Positions 7,862 through 17,345 of a stretch of 36,058 nucleotides of DNA are shown here, piece by piece. This DNA is from Candidatus Poseidonia sp. Lineage in GTDB: Archaea; Thermoplasmatota; Poseidoniia; Poseidoniales; Poseidoniaceae. The notes beneath the pieces are model-generated. The model made no database searches, was not told the DNA's origin, and saw nothing but the letters and a program-made list of their open reading frames with translations. Position numbers and translations under genes: made by a program. Numbering within the stretch: the stretch's first letter is position 1; each line of letters opens with the position of its first letter. The stretch spans positions 1-36,058 of the forward strand of contig JADHNB010000005.1 in assembly GCA_016779705.1 (NCBI GenBank), in the 5' to 3' direction.

Positions 7862-10800
7862 TCGTCGAGCAGTTGCCGTTCATTGGCTTGCGTGAGCGTG
7901 GTGACGGCGAACAACAGCACCGCCGTGGCCACGAGCAAGAGCAGCACGTGAGTTGACCCGAGGCCGCTGACCAAGGCCACGGCGGCGAACAACCACGCCA
8001 CGACCAAATCAACCGCCCCAATGACCCGCCAGGACTTGCGACGGGTCACGATTCCGCTGATCCACGATGTGGTCGAGACGAGCAGCCCCACCAAACTCAA
8101 CACGACCAGCGAGGCGGTGAACAGGGCGGCTGGGTAGAGCAGCAAATGACTCGCCCAGAGGGCCGATGCCAACCACGCTCCGTGCCCCTGACGCACCGCC
8201 ACCACGACCCACAGCAACGCCACGCCACCCATGGCGGCGGCGTTCACCGAAGGGGAGAGGGGAGGCGCCACGGAGCTGAGGACCCAAGCGGTCAGCGATT
8301 GCAGAACGAACGGGGCGAGGACCATCGCCGTCAGGGCCACGGCGGGTTGCTGCCAGGTTCGGCCGCGACGAAGCCCAGCGACCAAGGCGGCGGCGGCGGC
8401 AATGCCCAGCGACAGCAAGACGACGCCCATCATCCAAACGCTTCGGCCGCCGGCGGTTCGGTGGTCGTCCAGTTGGCGCTTCAGACGTTCCCCCTCCACC
8501 CAATCGTACACCAACACCATGCCCAACAGGGCGACTTCCATGGTGAGCAGCGGCGCCGTCCAAGCAACGGTGCCAGAGAGCGGGTCGGTGGACAACGGAA
8601 GCGGCACTTCACCGCCCACCATCAAACACAGCAAGCGGTCGACCAACAAGCCGGCCAACAGCATCTCCAAAGCGCTGGGTATACGAAGACCCAGGTCGTT
8701 TCGACCGGCCAGCCCCATGCCCACCAGCACCGTGAGGGTCAACATCAAGATGGCTTGATGGACGGCATCGTCATCCAACACGCCGACGGTCATCCTCCCT
8801 GCCACGTGCACCAGCACCAAACCGACGACCGCCACCGCGATGGGCATCTCAACCCCAAACACATCGGGCAGACGCAGGCCGATGGTGTTCGCACGAAGGC
8901 GAGCCAACCCGACCATCAACACGGCGAAGAACGCACTGAAGGCCAAGGCTTGGAGGCCGTACGGCGTCGCGTAGGCCATCCATGCTGAGGCCAAGAAAGC
9001 CACCCCAAGGAACACCAAGAGAACGATGGGGCGATAATGAAGGTCGCCGATGAGAAGGTCGTCGCTCTCCGTCGTTATCGAGCGTTTGGAGCGGCGTTGT
9101 TGCCCTTCGGCCAGCGCCAGCAATTCGGCGTCCAGTGCCTTGAGCGTGGTGGAGGCCTCGCCCTCATTGGAAGCCAACAGTTGGTGGACCCGTTCTCGTT
9201 TTTCGGCGAAACGAGCGAGGCGTTCTTCCCTCGTCGCCACGGCGCGAAGGCCGGACCGGACGTCGCCTTGAAACGCCAAATAGGCGCCGACCAGCACGAA
9301 CAACACCACCGAAGCGCTGACCACGCCCGAGGCGTCTTCGGATTGCCCGGCCAAGGCCAGGCTGGTCAGGACCCCCACCGCTGCAAGCGACGGTGTCAAG
9401 ATCGCATCATAGACCCCCAGTCGCTGAAGGTACATGGCCAACGAAATGGCGCCCATGACGGTCAAGGCCCAAAGGTTCGCTGGACCGTCGAGCAACACGG
9501 AGGGGCTCAAGGCCTCGGGGCGGAGGGGCGAAAGGGCCACGGTCAACAGCAACCCCGTGATGACGGCGAGATGAAGGGTCACCAACCGCCCGGGCAAGGC
9601 ACGAAGGTAGGCTTGTTCGGCGTGGTTGTCAATCGCGACCTGCAAGCGCTTGACCGAGGCCATCAACAGCACCGCCATGCCGAGGGTGGCCAGGGTGGCC
9701 CATGCCGCTTCTTCGCCGAAGCGCCAGGCAAGAACAAGGGCGCCCGTCGACCACACCACGACGAGGGTTTGCGGTCGGCCTCGATGGCGACCAGCGTGGA
9801 CCATGGCGGCATGGGTCAACAGCAACAGACCCATGCCCGTCAGCAACCCGTTCATGGTCAGGCCGCCCGGATGCGCCATGGCGAGGAAAGTGAGGGTGGC
9901 CGCCACGAACCCAAGGGTCCACAGGTTCAGGGCATCGCTGTCGCGCAGACGGCTGGTGATTTCGCTTCGACCCGCCCAACCCGACCCAAGGTTGAGGGAG
10001 GCTTCGCCCAACCGTGCGCAAACGCCCACTTGACCCACCACCAGCAGCACCATCCACCAGCCGACGTCCCCGCCAGCAAGGGTCAACGGCACCAAATCGG
10101 CGTTCACCAAGCGCGTTTCCAAATCCGTCGCGAACATCATCAGCCAAGCGTACGGAGCGAGCACCGCCACGCCGGCCATGCTTGGCGAAGCGCGCAGCAC
10201 GGCCAAGGTCCCCAAACCCGTCCAAACCAGACCTTGGGACACCAAGAGAAGGCGCGCTTCGGACCCGCCGTCTTCGGCCGGAATGAGCAGGGTCAACAGC
10301 ACCACGACGGTGATTGAACCCATCCAGAGAACGTGGTCCGACACTTCGGCTTGATGCATCAACAGCACCGTCACGCACAACGTCGCCGCCAACACGGCGA
10401 ACAGGGAATATTCGGACAACGCAAACGGCAAGCTCACCTCGAAGGTCCCCGTGTTCAGCAACGCCACCAGGAGGATCATGAAGGGCAACGGAGCGAGCAC
10501 GTACGGCATGAGCGAAGGCCACGCCACCCCACGGACCACCAAGTACGAGGCGACGAAGGCCAGCGTCAGCAACATCAACTGAGCCAGCGCATAGCCCGTT
10601 TCATCACGATGAGCCGCGATGGTCATCAAGGCCCCGACCATGCCCAGCGAAACGGAGACCGCCCAAAGACCGGGTTTGCCCAAACCAACCGCTTCCACGG
10701 CTTGACTCAACCAGTTCTCATGGTGAACAAAACGAGCGGCCATGGCCGCATTGGCAGCGGTCACGACCGCCAACAACAGGAACAACACGAGCCCGTCATC

Positions 10801-11679
10801 GATGCGGACGAGGACCAAGGAACCGACGGTCCAATCGTTGGTCAGCGCGTGGACACCAACCCAGAGGTAGGAAAACGAAATCCCGAGACTGGCCAAGTTG
10901 CCCGATGACCGAACCAGCGCCAGGCCGTGCATCAACGTCATGGCCATGACCATGAAGACCGAGATGCCCACTTCACCGTAGACCGCCCCGGCGGAACTGC
11001 CAACGGCAAAAAGCACCAGAGCCGATTGAGCGGCGATGGCGTCTTCGTTGTGCCGAAAGGCCAAGGCCACGTTGAGGCCCACCAAGGCGACCAGAAGCGC
11101 CCCCAAACTTTCGCTGGCACCGGGCCCGAGGCCGTCAAGCCACCCCCAGCGCCACATGTCCAACGCCAAACCGTAGAGCAGTTTCATCGAAATGATGACC
11201 CACGTCAATCCAAGCAAGTGCATTGCGTCGCGCTGAATCCATCGCTCACCGAGCACCAAGCCGACAGCGGCCATCGCCAGGAGGCCCACGGCGCCCAACA
11301 CCGGCGGCAGGACCGTGCCCACCAAAGCCCCAATGGCCGTCCAGACGAGGACCATCGCCACGGCCAACCCTTTCCCGATTTGTTGTTCAGCATGAACGGC
11401 CAAATGGGTGGTCGGGTCGTCGAGCGGCTCCTGATCGGTTTTCATGGAAAAGAGGTCCTTCACGTCGCCGACGGCAGCGTCCGTTGACGGGGACGGGGCG
11501 GTCTCTCCGTCGGCCGTGGATTCCTGCAATTCATACGACGATTCATCGGGTTCTGGGGAGGGGTCGCCGACCATGAACGAGCCGAAATTGATGGACGTGG
11601 CTCGCTTGAACGATTGCGCTCGAAGCACATCGTCTTCGGCGGACGAGGGGGGGGTCGCCGTGCTTCGGTCCTCCCCCAT
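7858..11679 (-). CDS. Giant polytopic integral membrane protein of unknown function (1273 aa)
   Basis: Long continuous ORF with dozens of hydrophobic segments, an acidic soluble N-terminus (about 100 aa) and a central charged segment (VATREERLARFAEKRERVHQLL...EGQQRRSKRSITTESDD) dividing two membrane blocks. Confidence 0.85.
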   Translation of the reverse strand: MGEDRSTATPPSSAEDDVLRAQSFKRATSINFGSFMVGDPSPEPDESSYELQESTADGETAPSPSTDAAVGDVKDLFSMKTDQEPLDDPTTHLAVHAEQQIGKGLAVAMVLVWTAIGALVGTVLPPVLGAVGLLAMAAVGLVLGERWIQRDAMHLLGLTWVIISMKLLYGLALDMWRWGWLDGLGPGASESLGALLVALVGLNVALAFRHNEDAIAAQSALVLFAVGSSAGAVYGEVGISVFMVMAMTLMHGLALVRSSGNLASLGISFSYLWVGVHALTNDWTVGSLVLVRIDDGLVLFLLLAVVTAANAAMAARFVHHENWLSQAVEAVGLGKPGLWAVSVSLGMVGALMTIAAHRDETGYALAQLMLLTLAFVASYLVVRGVAWPSLMPYVLAPLPFMILLVALLNTGTFEVSLPFALSEYSLFAVLAATLCVTVLLMHQAEVSDHVLWMGSITVVVLLTLLIPAEDGGSEARLLLVSQGLVWTGLGTLAVLRASPSMAGVAVLAPYAWLMMFATDLETRLVNADLVPLTLAGGDVGWWMVLLVVGQVGVCARLGEASLNLGSGWAGRSEITSRLRDSDALNLWTLGFVAATLTFLAMAHPGGLTMNGLLTGMGLLLLTHAAMVHAGRHRGRPQTLVVVWSTGALVLAWRFGEEAAWATLATLGMAVLLMASVKRLQVAIDNHAEQAYLRALPGRLVTLHLAVITGLLLTVALSPLRPEALSPSVLLDGPANLWALTVMGAISLAMYLQRLGVYDAILTPSLAAVGVLTSLALAGQSEDASGVVSASVVLFVLVGAYLAFQGDVRSGLRAVATREERLARFAEKRERVHQLLASNEGEASTTLKALDAELLALAEGQQRRSKRSITTESDDLLIGDLHYRPIVLLVFLGVAFLASAWMAYATPYGLQALAFSAFFAVLMVGLARLRANTIGLRLPDVFGVEMPIAVAVVGLVLVHVAGRMTVGVLDDDAVHQAILMLTLTVLVGMGLAGRNDLGLRIPSALEMLLAGLLVDRLLCLMVGGEVPLPLSTDPLSGTVAWTAPLLTMEVALLGMVLVYDWVEGERLKRQLDDHRTAGGRSVWMMGVVLLSLGIAAAAALVAGLRRGRTWQQPAVALTAMVLAPFVLQSLTAWVLSSVAPPLSPSVNAAAMGGVALLWVVVAVRQGHGAWLASALWASHLLLYPAALFTASLVVLSLVGLLVSTTSWISGIVTRRKSWRVIGAVDLVVAWLFAAVALVSGLGSTHVLLLLVATAVLLFAVTTLTQANERQLLDD

Positions 11680-11852
11680 GGCGTAAGGTCACGCTTTGCC
11701 GCCTTCAACTTCACCGAGCCGGACGGGCGTTGCAAGCGGTTTTGCGACCAACGGGCCAAGGGTCGTTTGCCGGCAGAAAAAGACGATTTGAACGGTGTTG
11801 GCGCTCATCGCGGGGCCAAAAGGGACAAAGAGGGGCGGTGGAAACGGTCGGC

Positions 11853-13454
11853 ATGGGCGGCATCGTCGGGACCCCCTCCGGGGACCTTCAACAACACGGC
11901 CTTTCCCCTTCGGGAACGGTGTACTGGAACCTACCTGCGACCGATTTGGTCAACCTGGCCATCGAGCGCAACGAAGGCGTGTTGAGCGCCCACGGCGCTT
12001 TGGTGACCGAAACGGGTGAACGCACCGGCCGCTCGCCCAATGACAAATTCATCGTTGACGAACCGTCGGTTTCCGGTGACATCAACTGGGGCAACGTGAA
12101 CGTCTCCACCGACGAAGCCACCTTCCAGAGGATGCGAGCCAAAGTGGTGGATTTCTTGTCCAAGCAAGAAGCGTTGTTCGTCCAAGACCTGTATTGTGGC
12201 GCCGATTTCTCCGAAGCCTTGCCCATCCGAGTCATCAACCACAACGCCTGGCACAACACCTTTGCTCGCAACATGTTCATTCGTCCCGATGCCGCTCAGC
12301 TTGAGAAGCATGAGCCTGAATTCACCGTGCTCCACGCCCCCCACCTGGAAGCCGAACCCGAGGTCGACGGCGTGAACTCCCCGTGCTTCGTGATCGTGAA
12401 CTACGCCGCCAAGGAAGTCATCATCGGTGGAACGCGCTACGCAGGGGAGATCAAGAAATCCATTTTCTCGGTCATGAACCTTCTTTTGCCCAAGAAAGGC
12501 ATCTTGCCCATGCACTGTTCAGCCAACACCAACGGTGACAATACGGCCATTTTCTTCGGCCTTTCCGGCACCGGCAAAACGACCCTTTCCGCCGACCCCA
12601 AGCGCGCTCTCATCGGTGACGACGAACACGGCTGGGGGGCGAACGGCGTGTTCAACTTTGAAGGCGGCTGCTACGCCAAACTCATCGACCTTTCCGAAGA
12701 GGACGAGCCCGCCATTTTCTCAACCACCCGTCGATTCGGGACCGTTTTGGAAAACATCGTCCTCAACAGCGAAGGCGTGCCCGACTTCCACGACACGTCC
12801 AAGACGCAGAACACCCGCGGCTCCTACCCCATCGAATTCATCGACAACCGTACCGCCGATTCCAAGGGCGGCCACCCTCAAAACGTGATCTTCCTGACCT
12901 GCGATGCCTTCGGTGTGTTGCCCCCCATCTCCCGGTTGACGCCCTCGCAAGCCGCCTATCACTTCATTTCCGGGTACACCGCCAAGGTCGCCGGCACCGA
13001 AATCGGTGTCAAAGAGCCCCAAGCCACGTTCTCGGCTTGCTTTGGTGAACCGTTCATGCCCATGCATCCTGGCGTCTACGCCGACTTGTTGTCCGACAAG
13101 ATGGCGGAGCACGGCTCCACCGCTTGGCTCATCAACACCGGTTGGTCCGGTGGCACCTACGGCGAAGGGAGCCGAATGAAGATCAAGTATACCCGAGCCA
13201 TGCTTAACGCGGCGCTTGACGGTGACCTCGATGATGTTGAATTCATCACCGATGCTCGGTTTGGCTTTGAGGTGCCCACCTCCTGCCCCGGCGTGCCCGC
13301 TGAAATCCTCCAACCCAGGACGACGTGGTCAAACGGCGAAGCCTACGACGCCACGGCCGACAAGTTGGCCGCTATGTTCAACGAGAATTTCCAGCGATAC
13401 GCTGCCGGTGTTTCCGCCGACGTGAACGCAGCCGCTCCTGCACCGTTGGCGTGA
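11853..13454 (+). CDS. pckA: Phosphoenolpyruvate carboxykinase (ATP)
   Basis: P-loop FGLSGTGKTTLSADP, GDDEHGW, NFEGGCYAK, RTADSKGGHPQNVIFLTCDAFGVLPP, TGWSGGTYGEGSRMKIKYTRAM; start at MGGIVGTP. Confidence 0.95.
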   Translation: MGGIVGTPSGDLQQHGLSPSGTVYWNLPATDLVNLAIERNEGVLSAHGALVTETGERTGRSPNDKFIVDEPSVSGDINWGNVNVSTDEATFQRMRAKVVDFLSKQEALFVQDLYCGADFSEALPIRVINHNAWHNTFARNMFIRPDAAQLEKHEPEFTVLHAPHLEAEPEVDGVNSPCFVIVNYAAKEVIIGGTRYAGEIKKSIFSVMNLLLPKKGILPMHCSANTNGDNTAIFFGLSGTGKTTLSADPKRALIGDDEHGWGANGVFNFEGGCYAKLIDLSEEDEPAIFSTTRRFGTVLENIVLNSEGVPDFHDTSKTQNTRGSYPIEFIDNRTADSKGGHPQNVIFLTCDAFGVLPPISRLTPSQAAYHFISGYTAKVAGTEIGVKEPQATFSACFGEPFMPMHPGVYADLLSDKMAEHGSTAWLINTGWSGGTYGEGSRMKIKYTRAMLNAALDGDLDDVEFITDARFGFEVPTSCPGVPAEILQPRTTWSNGEAYDATADKLAAMFNENFQRYAAGVSADVNAAAPAPLA

Positions 13455-13462
13455 ACCGCAGT

Positions 13463-14980
13463 TCAACGACGGTCGCGATTTTGCTGACGGTGGCGATTTG
13501 GACGTCCGCCTCGTTGACCCTGTTGTTGGCCCGAGCGTCCGCCTGGTCGTGATTGATTGGAGCGTCCACCCGACGGATTTCGGCCGCTGGAAGGGCGTTG
13601 TGGCGACCCGTTTCGTGGACCCCCTCCGCCGTGCTGTGGACGGCCGCTGGAGCGACGGTCGCCGGGCTTGGAAGCCTGCTGAGGTCGATTGGGTTGCGTG
13701 CTGCGACGTTGCTGTTGGTTTCGCTTGGGGGCGCCGCGGTCATAGCGACGCATGTTGCTGCCTCGGCCCGTCCCCTTCTTCTGATAGCCGCCGCCCTGGA
13801 AGCCTTTCACGCGACCGGGTTTCTGGTCGGGACTTGGAATGGCCTTCGGGTGGTGATAGGGATGGTCTTCCATGACCTCAATCTCCTCCTCGAGGAGGCG
13901 CTGAATCCCCACGAGGTACCCCGATTCGGTTTCGTCGCAAAACGAGTAGGCGAGCCCTTCTTTGCCGGCTCGTGCAGTCCGCCCGATTCGATGCACGTAG
14001 ACCTCGGGTTCGTTGGGGAGGTCGAAATTGAACACGTGGGTCACGTCATCAACGTCAATGCCTCGGCTGGCGATGTCGGTGGCGACCAAGATGAAGACCT
14101 CACCGTTTCGAAAGGCCTCCAGCGCTCGGGTACGAGCGGTTTGGCTTTTGTCGCCATGAATGGAATCGGCGGGAATGCCCGCCTTGCTCAACTGCTTGGC
14201 CAGGCGATGGGCCCCGTGTTTGGTCCGTGTGAAGACGATGCCGCAAGCCACCATCTGCCCTTCGAGCAGATCGATGAGCAGAGCGCTCTTGTCCTGTTTC
14301 TGCACGAACGCCACGTACTGCTCGATGCGGCCCGTGGTGGATTCGTCGGGCTGAATCGCCACATGAAACGGGCGATGCAGCATGTTGTTCGCCAGCGTTT
14401 CAATGCTGGTTGGCATCGTGGCGCTGAACATCAGGTTCTGCCGACGAGAGGGCATCAAGGCGAGAATACGCTCCACGTCGTTGCTGAACCCCATGTCAAG
14501 CATGCGGTCAGCCTCGTCAAGCACGAAGTGTTCAACTTGACTCAAGTCGACAAAACCTTGGTCGTGAAGGTCGAGCAAACGACCGGGCGTCGCCACCAAA
14601 AGATCCACGCCTCGGCGAAGCGCTTTGACCTGAGCGGACTGCCCAACGCCACCAAAAATCACCGTGGAGAACAGCGGAAGGTGGCGCCCGTAGACCCGTA
14701 ATCGGTCGCCAATTTGCGCCGCCAACTCGCGAGTTGGGGTCAACATCAGGGCGCGAATGGGTCGAGGACGCCCTCCGTCCGTGGCGGCCAACTGGTGAAG
14801 AATGGGCAGGGTGAACGCAGCGGTCTTCCCCGTGCCGGTTTGCGCCACGCCCAGCACGTCCCGTCCGTTGAGCAAGGCGGGGATGGCCTGGGATTGGACG
14901 GGGGTGGGCGTTCGATAGCCTTCGTCGTCAAGTGCTGTCAGCAAGCGGGGGTCCAAATCAAGGTCTGCAAAGGTCGTCAT
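13463..14980 (-). CDS. DEAD-box RNA helicase with long RG/Q/N-rich C-terminal tail
   Basis: [56 protein letters not shown]; the last ~110 aa are low-complexity G/R/Q/S/N/P. Confidence 0.95.
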   Translation of the reverse strand: MTTFADLDLDPRLLTALDDEGYRTPTPVQSQAIPALLNGRDVLGVAQTGTGKTAAFTLPILHQLAATDGGRPRPIRALMLTPTRELAAQIGDRLRVYGRHLPLFSTVIFGGVGQSAQVKALRRGVDLLVATPGRLLDLHDQGFVDLSQVEHFVLDEADRMLDMGFSNDVERILALMPSRRQNLMFSATMPTSIETLANNMLHRPFHVAIQPDESTTGRIEQYVAFVQKQDKSALLIDLLEGQMVACGIVFTRTKHGAHRLAKQLSKAGIPADSIHGDKSQTARTRALEAFRNGEVFILVATDIASRGIDVDDVTHVFNFDLPNEPEVYVHRIGRTARAGKEGLAYSFCDETESGYLVGIQRLLEEEIEVMEDHPYHHPKAIPSPDQKPGRVKGFQGGGYQKKGTGRGSNMRRYDRGAPKRNQQQRRSTQPNRPQQASKPGDRRSSGRPQHGGGGPRNGSPQRPSSGRNPSGGRSNQSRPGGRSGQQQGQRGGRPNRHRQQNRDRR

Positions 14981-15142
14981 GTTCTCGCCTCAGGTCCGAA
15001 CACCCCGGGACCGTGGCCCGCGGACCAACCGATCCACCCCGTCCTCCGACCTCCTCCATATGAACACCGAGGGTGGCTCAGCTGATGGAAGGAGGCTTCG
15101 ACCGGTGGGTTGGATGAGTCGATACCCGTGATTCCACACAGC

Positions 15143-15153
15143 TTTAAAAAAAA
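15143..15153 (+). promoter_or_regulatory. TATA box-like element for the 15173 operon
   Basis: TTTAAAAAAAA centred about 26 nt upstream of ATG 15173 in otherwise GC-rich DNA. Confidence 0.65.
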
Positions 15154-15172
15154 TCACCACAACGAATCACTG

Positions 15173-15694
15173 ATGAGGATTCATAGGGTCGTTTTGGCGT
15201 ACGTGACCCTGACGACCCTTTCCCTCGTTTCAGCCCATGGAGGCGAGACGGACGACACGGCAACGATGTCGTCGAGCCAAGTGCTTTTCCTGGCGACCAT
15301 CGGGGCCGCTTTGGTGTGGCAATTGACCGGAGCTGTGTGGCCTGCCAAGTCGGCCATGCTCTCCCCCGTGATGGCGGGTCTCTCCACCTTTACCGGCGTG
15401 GTCCACCTTTTGCTGGGCCGTGAGGACCCGTTGCTCTTCATGGGCGGTCTGGGGGTGATGGTCATCACCGTCGCTCTCCTCGTGTGGAACATCAAGCCTC
15501 AGCGAGAACGGCAACTGTTCTTGGCCATGAGCGGCCTGTTGGTGGTGATGTTTGTGGGGTATTTTGCAGCGAACCACGACCCTGGCATGATCACGGAAGA
15601 CCGTTTGGGCGTTGCGACCAAACTCGCTGAGGTGGCCTTTTTGATTCTTCTGTACCGTGCGTGGCGCCTGAACAGCAAACCATCCTCGAGGTGA
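15173..15694 (+). CDS. Small membrane protein with signal peptide (LVSA-HGGET mature N-terminus), unknown function
   Basis: ATG 15173 lies about 26 nt after TTTAAAAAAAA; several TM segments. Confidence 0.7.
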   Translation: MRIHRVVLAYVTLTTLSLVSAHGGETDDTATMSSSQVLFLATIGAALVWQLTGAVWPAKSAMLSPVMAGLSTFTGVVHLLLGREDPLLFMGGLGVMVITVALLVWNIKPQRERQLFLAMSGLLVVMFVGYFAANHDPGMITEDRLGVATKLAEVAFLILLYRAWRLNSKPSSR

Positions 15695-15698
15695 AAAC

Positions 15699-16307
15699 GT
15701 GAGATTCACCTTCCGTCATGTGTTGCTGCTTGTGGCGATCGTGGCCCTGCTGATGCCCGTCATGGAAGGCACCGCCTCCTCTCATGGCATGGAGGGGCTC
15801 TCGGAGGCTGGCTGCACGTGCCACGGCGAAAACCCCGGTGAAGGAGTGGAAGTGGTCATCGAAGGGTTGCCCACCACTTACACGGCTGGCCAGTCCTACG
15901 AACTGGAAGTCTCGCTTCGAGGAGGACCCGCAGCGGCCACCCAAGGTCACCAAGGGGGTTTCAACCTCAAGGCCAGTTCGGGGACATTGGCCCCACTGGA
16001 CGCGAGCACACACGTCATCAAATCCGGAGAGATCACCCACGAACACAGCGGCGCGAACCAGCGGTCGTGGACGGTGGTCTGGGAGGCCCCGTTGGACGAC
16101 AAGACCGTGAAATTCACCGTTGCAGGAAACGTGGTTGACGGCGACCACGAACCCACCGACGGTGACGATTGGGCGTTGGCTTCGTACACCGCATCTGGAG
16201 AGCCGTTGGCCTTTGGCGAACGAGTGATGTTGCATCTACCCAAAATCGTCGCCGGATTGCTCTTTGCTGTACCATTGGTGTACTTGTGGAACAACAACCG
16301 AGGTTGA
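15699..16307 (+). CDS. Secreted, C-terminally membrane-anchored Reeler/choice-of-anchor-V-like protein with CTCH motif
   Basis: Signal peptide; SSHGMEGLSEAGCTCHGENPGEGVEVVIEGLPTTYTAGQSYELEVSL..; C-terminal TM IVAGLLFAVPLVYLW; starts 4 nt after the upstream stop. Confidence 0.68.
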   Translation: MRFTFRHVLLLVAIVALLMPVMEGTASSHGMEGLSEAGCTCHGENPGEGVEVVIEGLPTTYTAGQSYELEVSLRGGPAAATQGHQGGFNLKASSGTLAPLDASTHVIKSGEITHEHSGANQRSWTVVWEAPLDDKTVKFTVAGNVVDGDHEPTDGDDWALASYTASGEPLAFGERVMLHLPKIVAGLLFAVPLVYLWNNNRG

Positions 16308-16313
16308 CGCGTT

Positions 16314-16766
16314 TCAAACGGGGAGGGCATCGGGGGCAATCCGAGTGGAGAACCGTTGAACGTTGCCAGCTTCGTCAATGAGGAACTTCTCGAAATTCCA
16401 ACGCACATCGCCGCTCACCCCGTCAGCATCCGCCGCTTGCGAAAGACGTGCGAACAGGGGCGTGCGCCCCGGTCCGTTCACCTCGACCTTGGCCATGAGC
16501 GGGAAAGTGACGGCGTATTTCGAGGCGGCAAACTCGCAAATTTCGTTGTGCGTGCCAGGTTCTTGGCCCCCAAATTGATTGCACGGGAAGCCGACCACGG
16601 TCAAGTCCTCGTGCGCCTCGTGGAGATGTTGCAAGCCAGCGTACTGGGGCGTAGCGCCGCAAGCACTGGCCACGTTCACCACCAACCATCGGTTGCCGCC
16701 AAGTTCGCGCAATGTGGTGGTTTGTCCGTCCATGGTAGCAAACGGAAGGTCAAGGGGGGAGGTCAT
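16314..16766 (-). CDS. Glutathione peroxidase family (Cys-type thiol peroxidase)
   Basis: NVASACGATPQYAGLQ, GFPCNQFGGQEPG, VRWNFEKFLIDEAGNV. Confidence 0.9.
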   Translation of the reverse strand: MTSPLDLPFATMDGQTTTLRELGGNRWLVVNVASACGATPQYAGLQHLHEAHEDLTVVGFPCNQFGGQEPGTHNEICEFAASKYAVTFPLMAKVEVNGPGRTPLFARLSQAADADGVSGDVRWNFEKFLIDEAGNVQRFSTRIAPDALPV

Positions 16767-16853
16767 GGCCGTAACTCAATGGCTCGGATTATGAAGGATT
16801 GCTTTGGGGCAAAGCGTGCAAATCCTCTTGAAGTGTCACCCGATGGTCCCCCC

Positions 16854-17336
16854 ATGCAAGTCCTCATGGAAACCAGCGCCGGCAACATCACCATTGACCT
16901 CTTCCACGGCAGTGCCCCCGACACCGTGGCCAATTTCGTCAAACTCGTGAACATGGGTCACTACGACGGTCTCCACTTTCACCGAGTCATCGAGGATTTC
17001 ATGATTCAAGGCGGCTGCCCTCATTCGAAAGACCCCATGTCCCGTCGTGCGGGTACCGGCGGCCCTGGCTGGCAAATCCCCTGCGAACCTTCCGCTCTCG
17101 CTCTCAAGCACGACAAACCCGGTGTACTCTCCATGGCCAACGCCGGTCGCAACACCGGCGGCTCCCAATTCTTCCTGACCACCGTCCCCACCCCGTGGCT
17201 CAACGGCAACCACGCCGTCTTTGGAGCGGTGAGCGAAGGCATGGACGTGGTTCACACCATCGAGCGCTGCCGAAAACTCCCCGGCGACCGCCCTGCAGAA
17301 CCTCAACAAATCATTCGCTGCACCGTCATTGAGTGA
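16854..17336 (+). CDS. Cyclophilin-type peptidyl-prolyl cis-trans isomerase
   Basis: LMETSAGNITIDLFHGSAPDTVANFV, FHRVIEDFMIQGG, GVLSMANAGRNTGGSQFFLT, LNGNHAVFGAV. In-frame ATGs also at 16779 and 16791. Confidence 0.93.
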   Translation: MQVLMETSAGNITIDLFHGSAPDTVANFVKLVNMGHYDGLHFHRVIEDFMIQGGCPHSKDPMSRRAGTGGPGWQIPCEPSALALKHDKPGVLSMANAGRNTGGSQFFLTTVPTPWLNGNHAVFGAVSEGMDVVHTIERCRKLPGDRPAEPQQIIRCTVIE

Positions 17337-17345
17337 GGTGAACCC

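Noticed and set aside
9037-10317. 426-aa plus-strand ORF within the giant membrane protein
   Set aside because: Antisense frame of a GC-rich polytopic membrane gene; His/Gln/Arg-rich with no domain pattern, as expected for shadow ORFs.
13553-14701. 382-aa plus-strand ORF
   Set aside because: Shadow of the DEAD-box helicase; the opposite strand has all helicase motifs.
16854-17336. Longer cyclophilin ORF starting at 16356
   Set aside because: The upstream part is antisense to the glutathione peroxidase gene; the cyclophilin domain begins near 16854.
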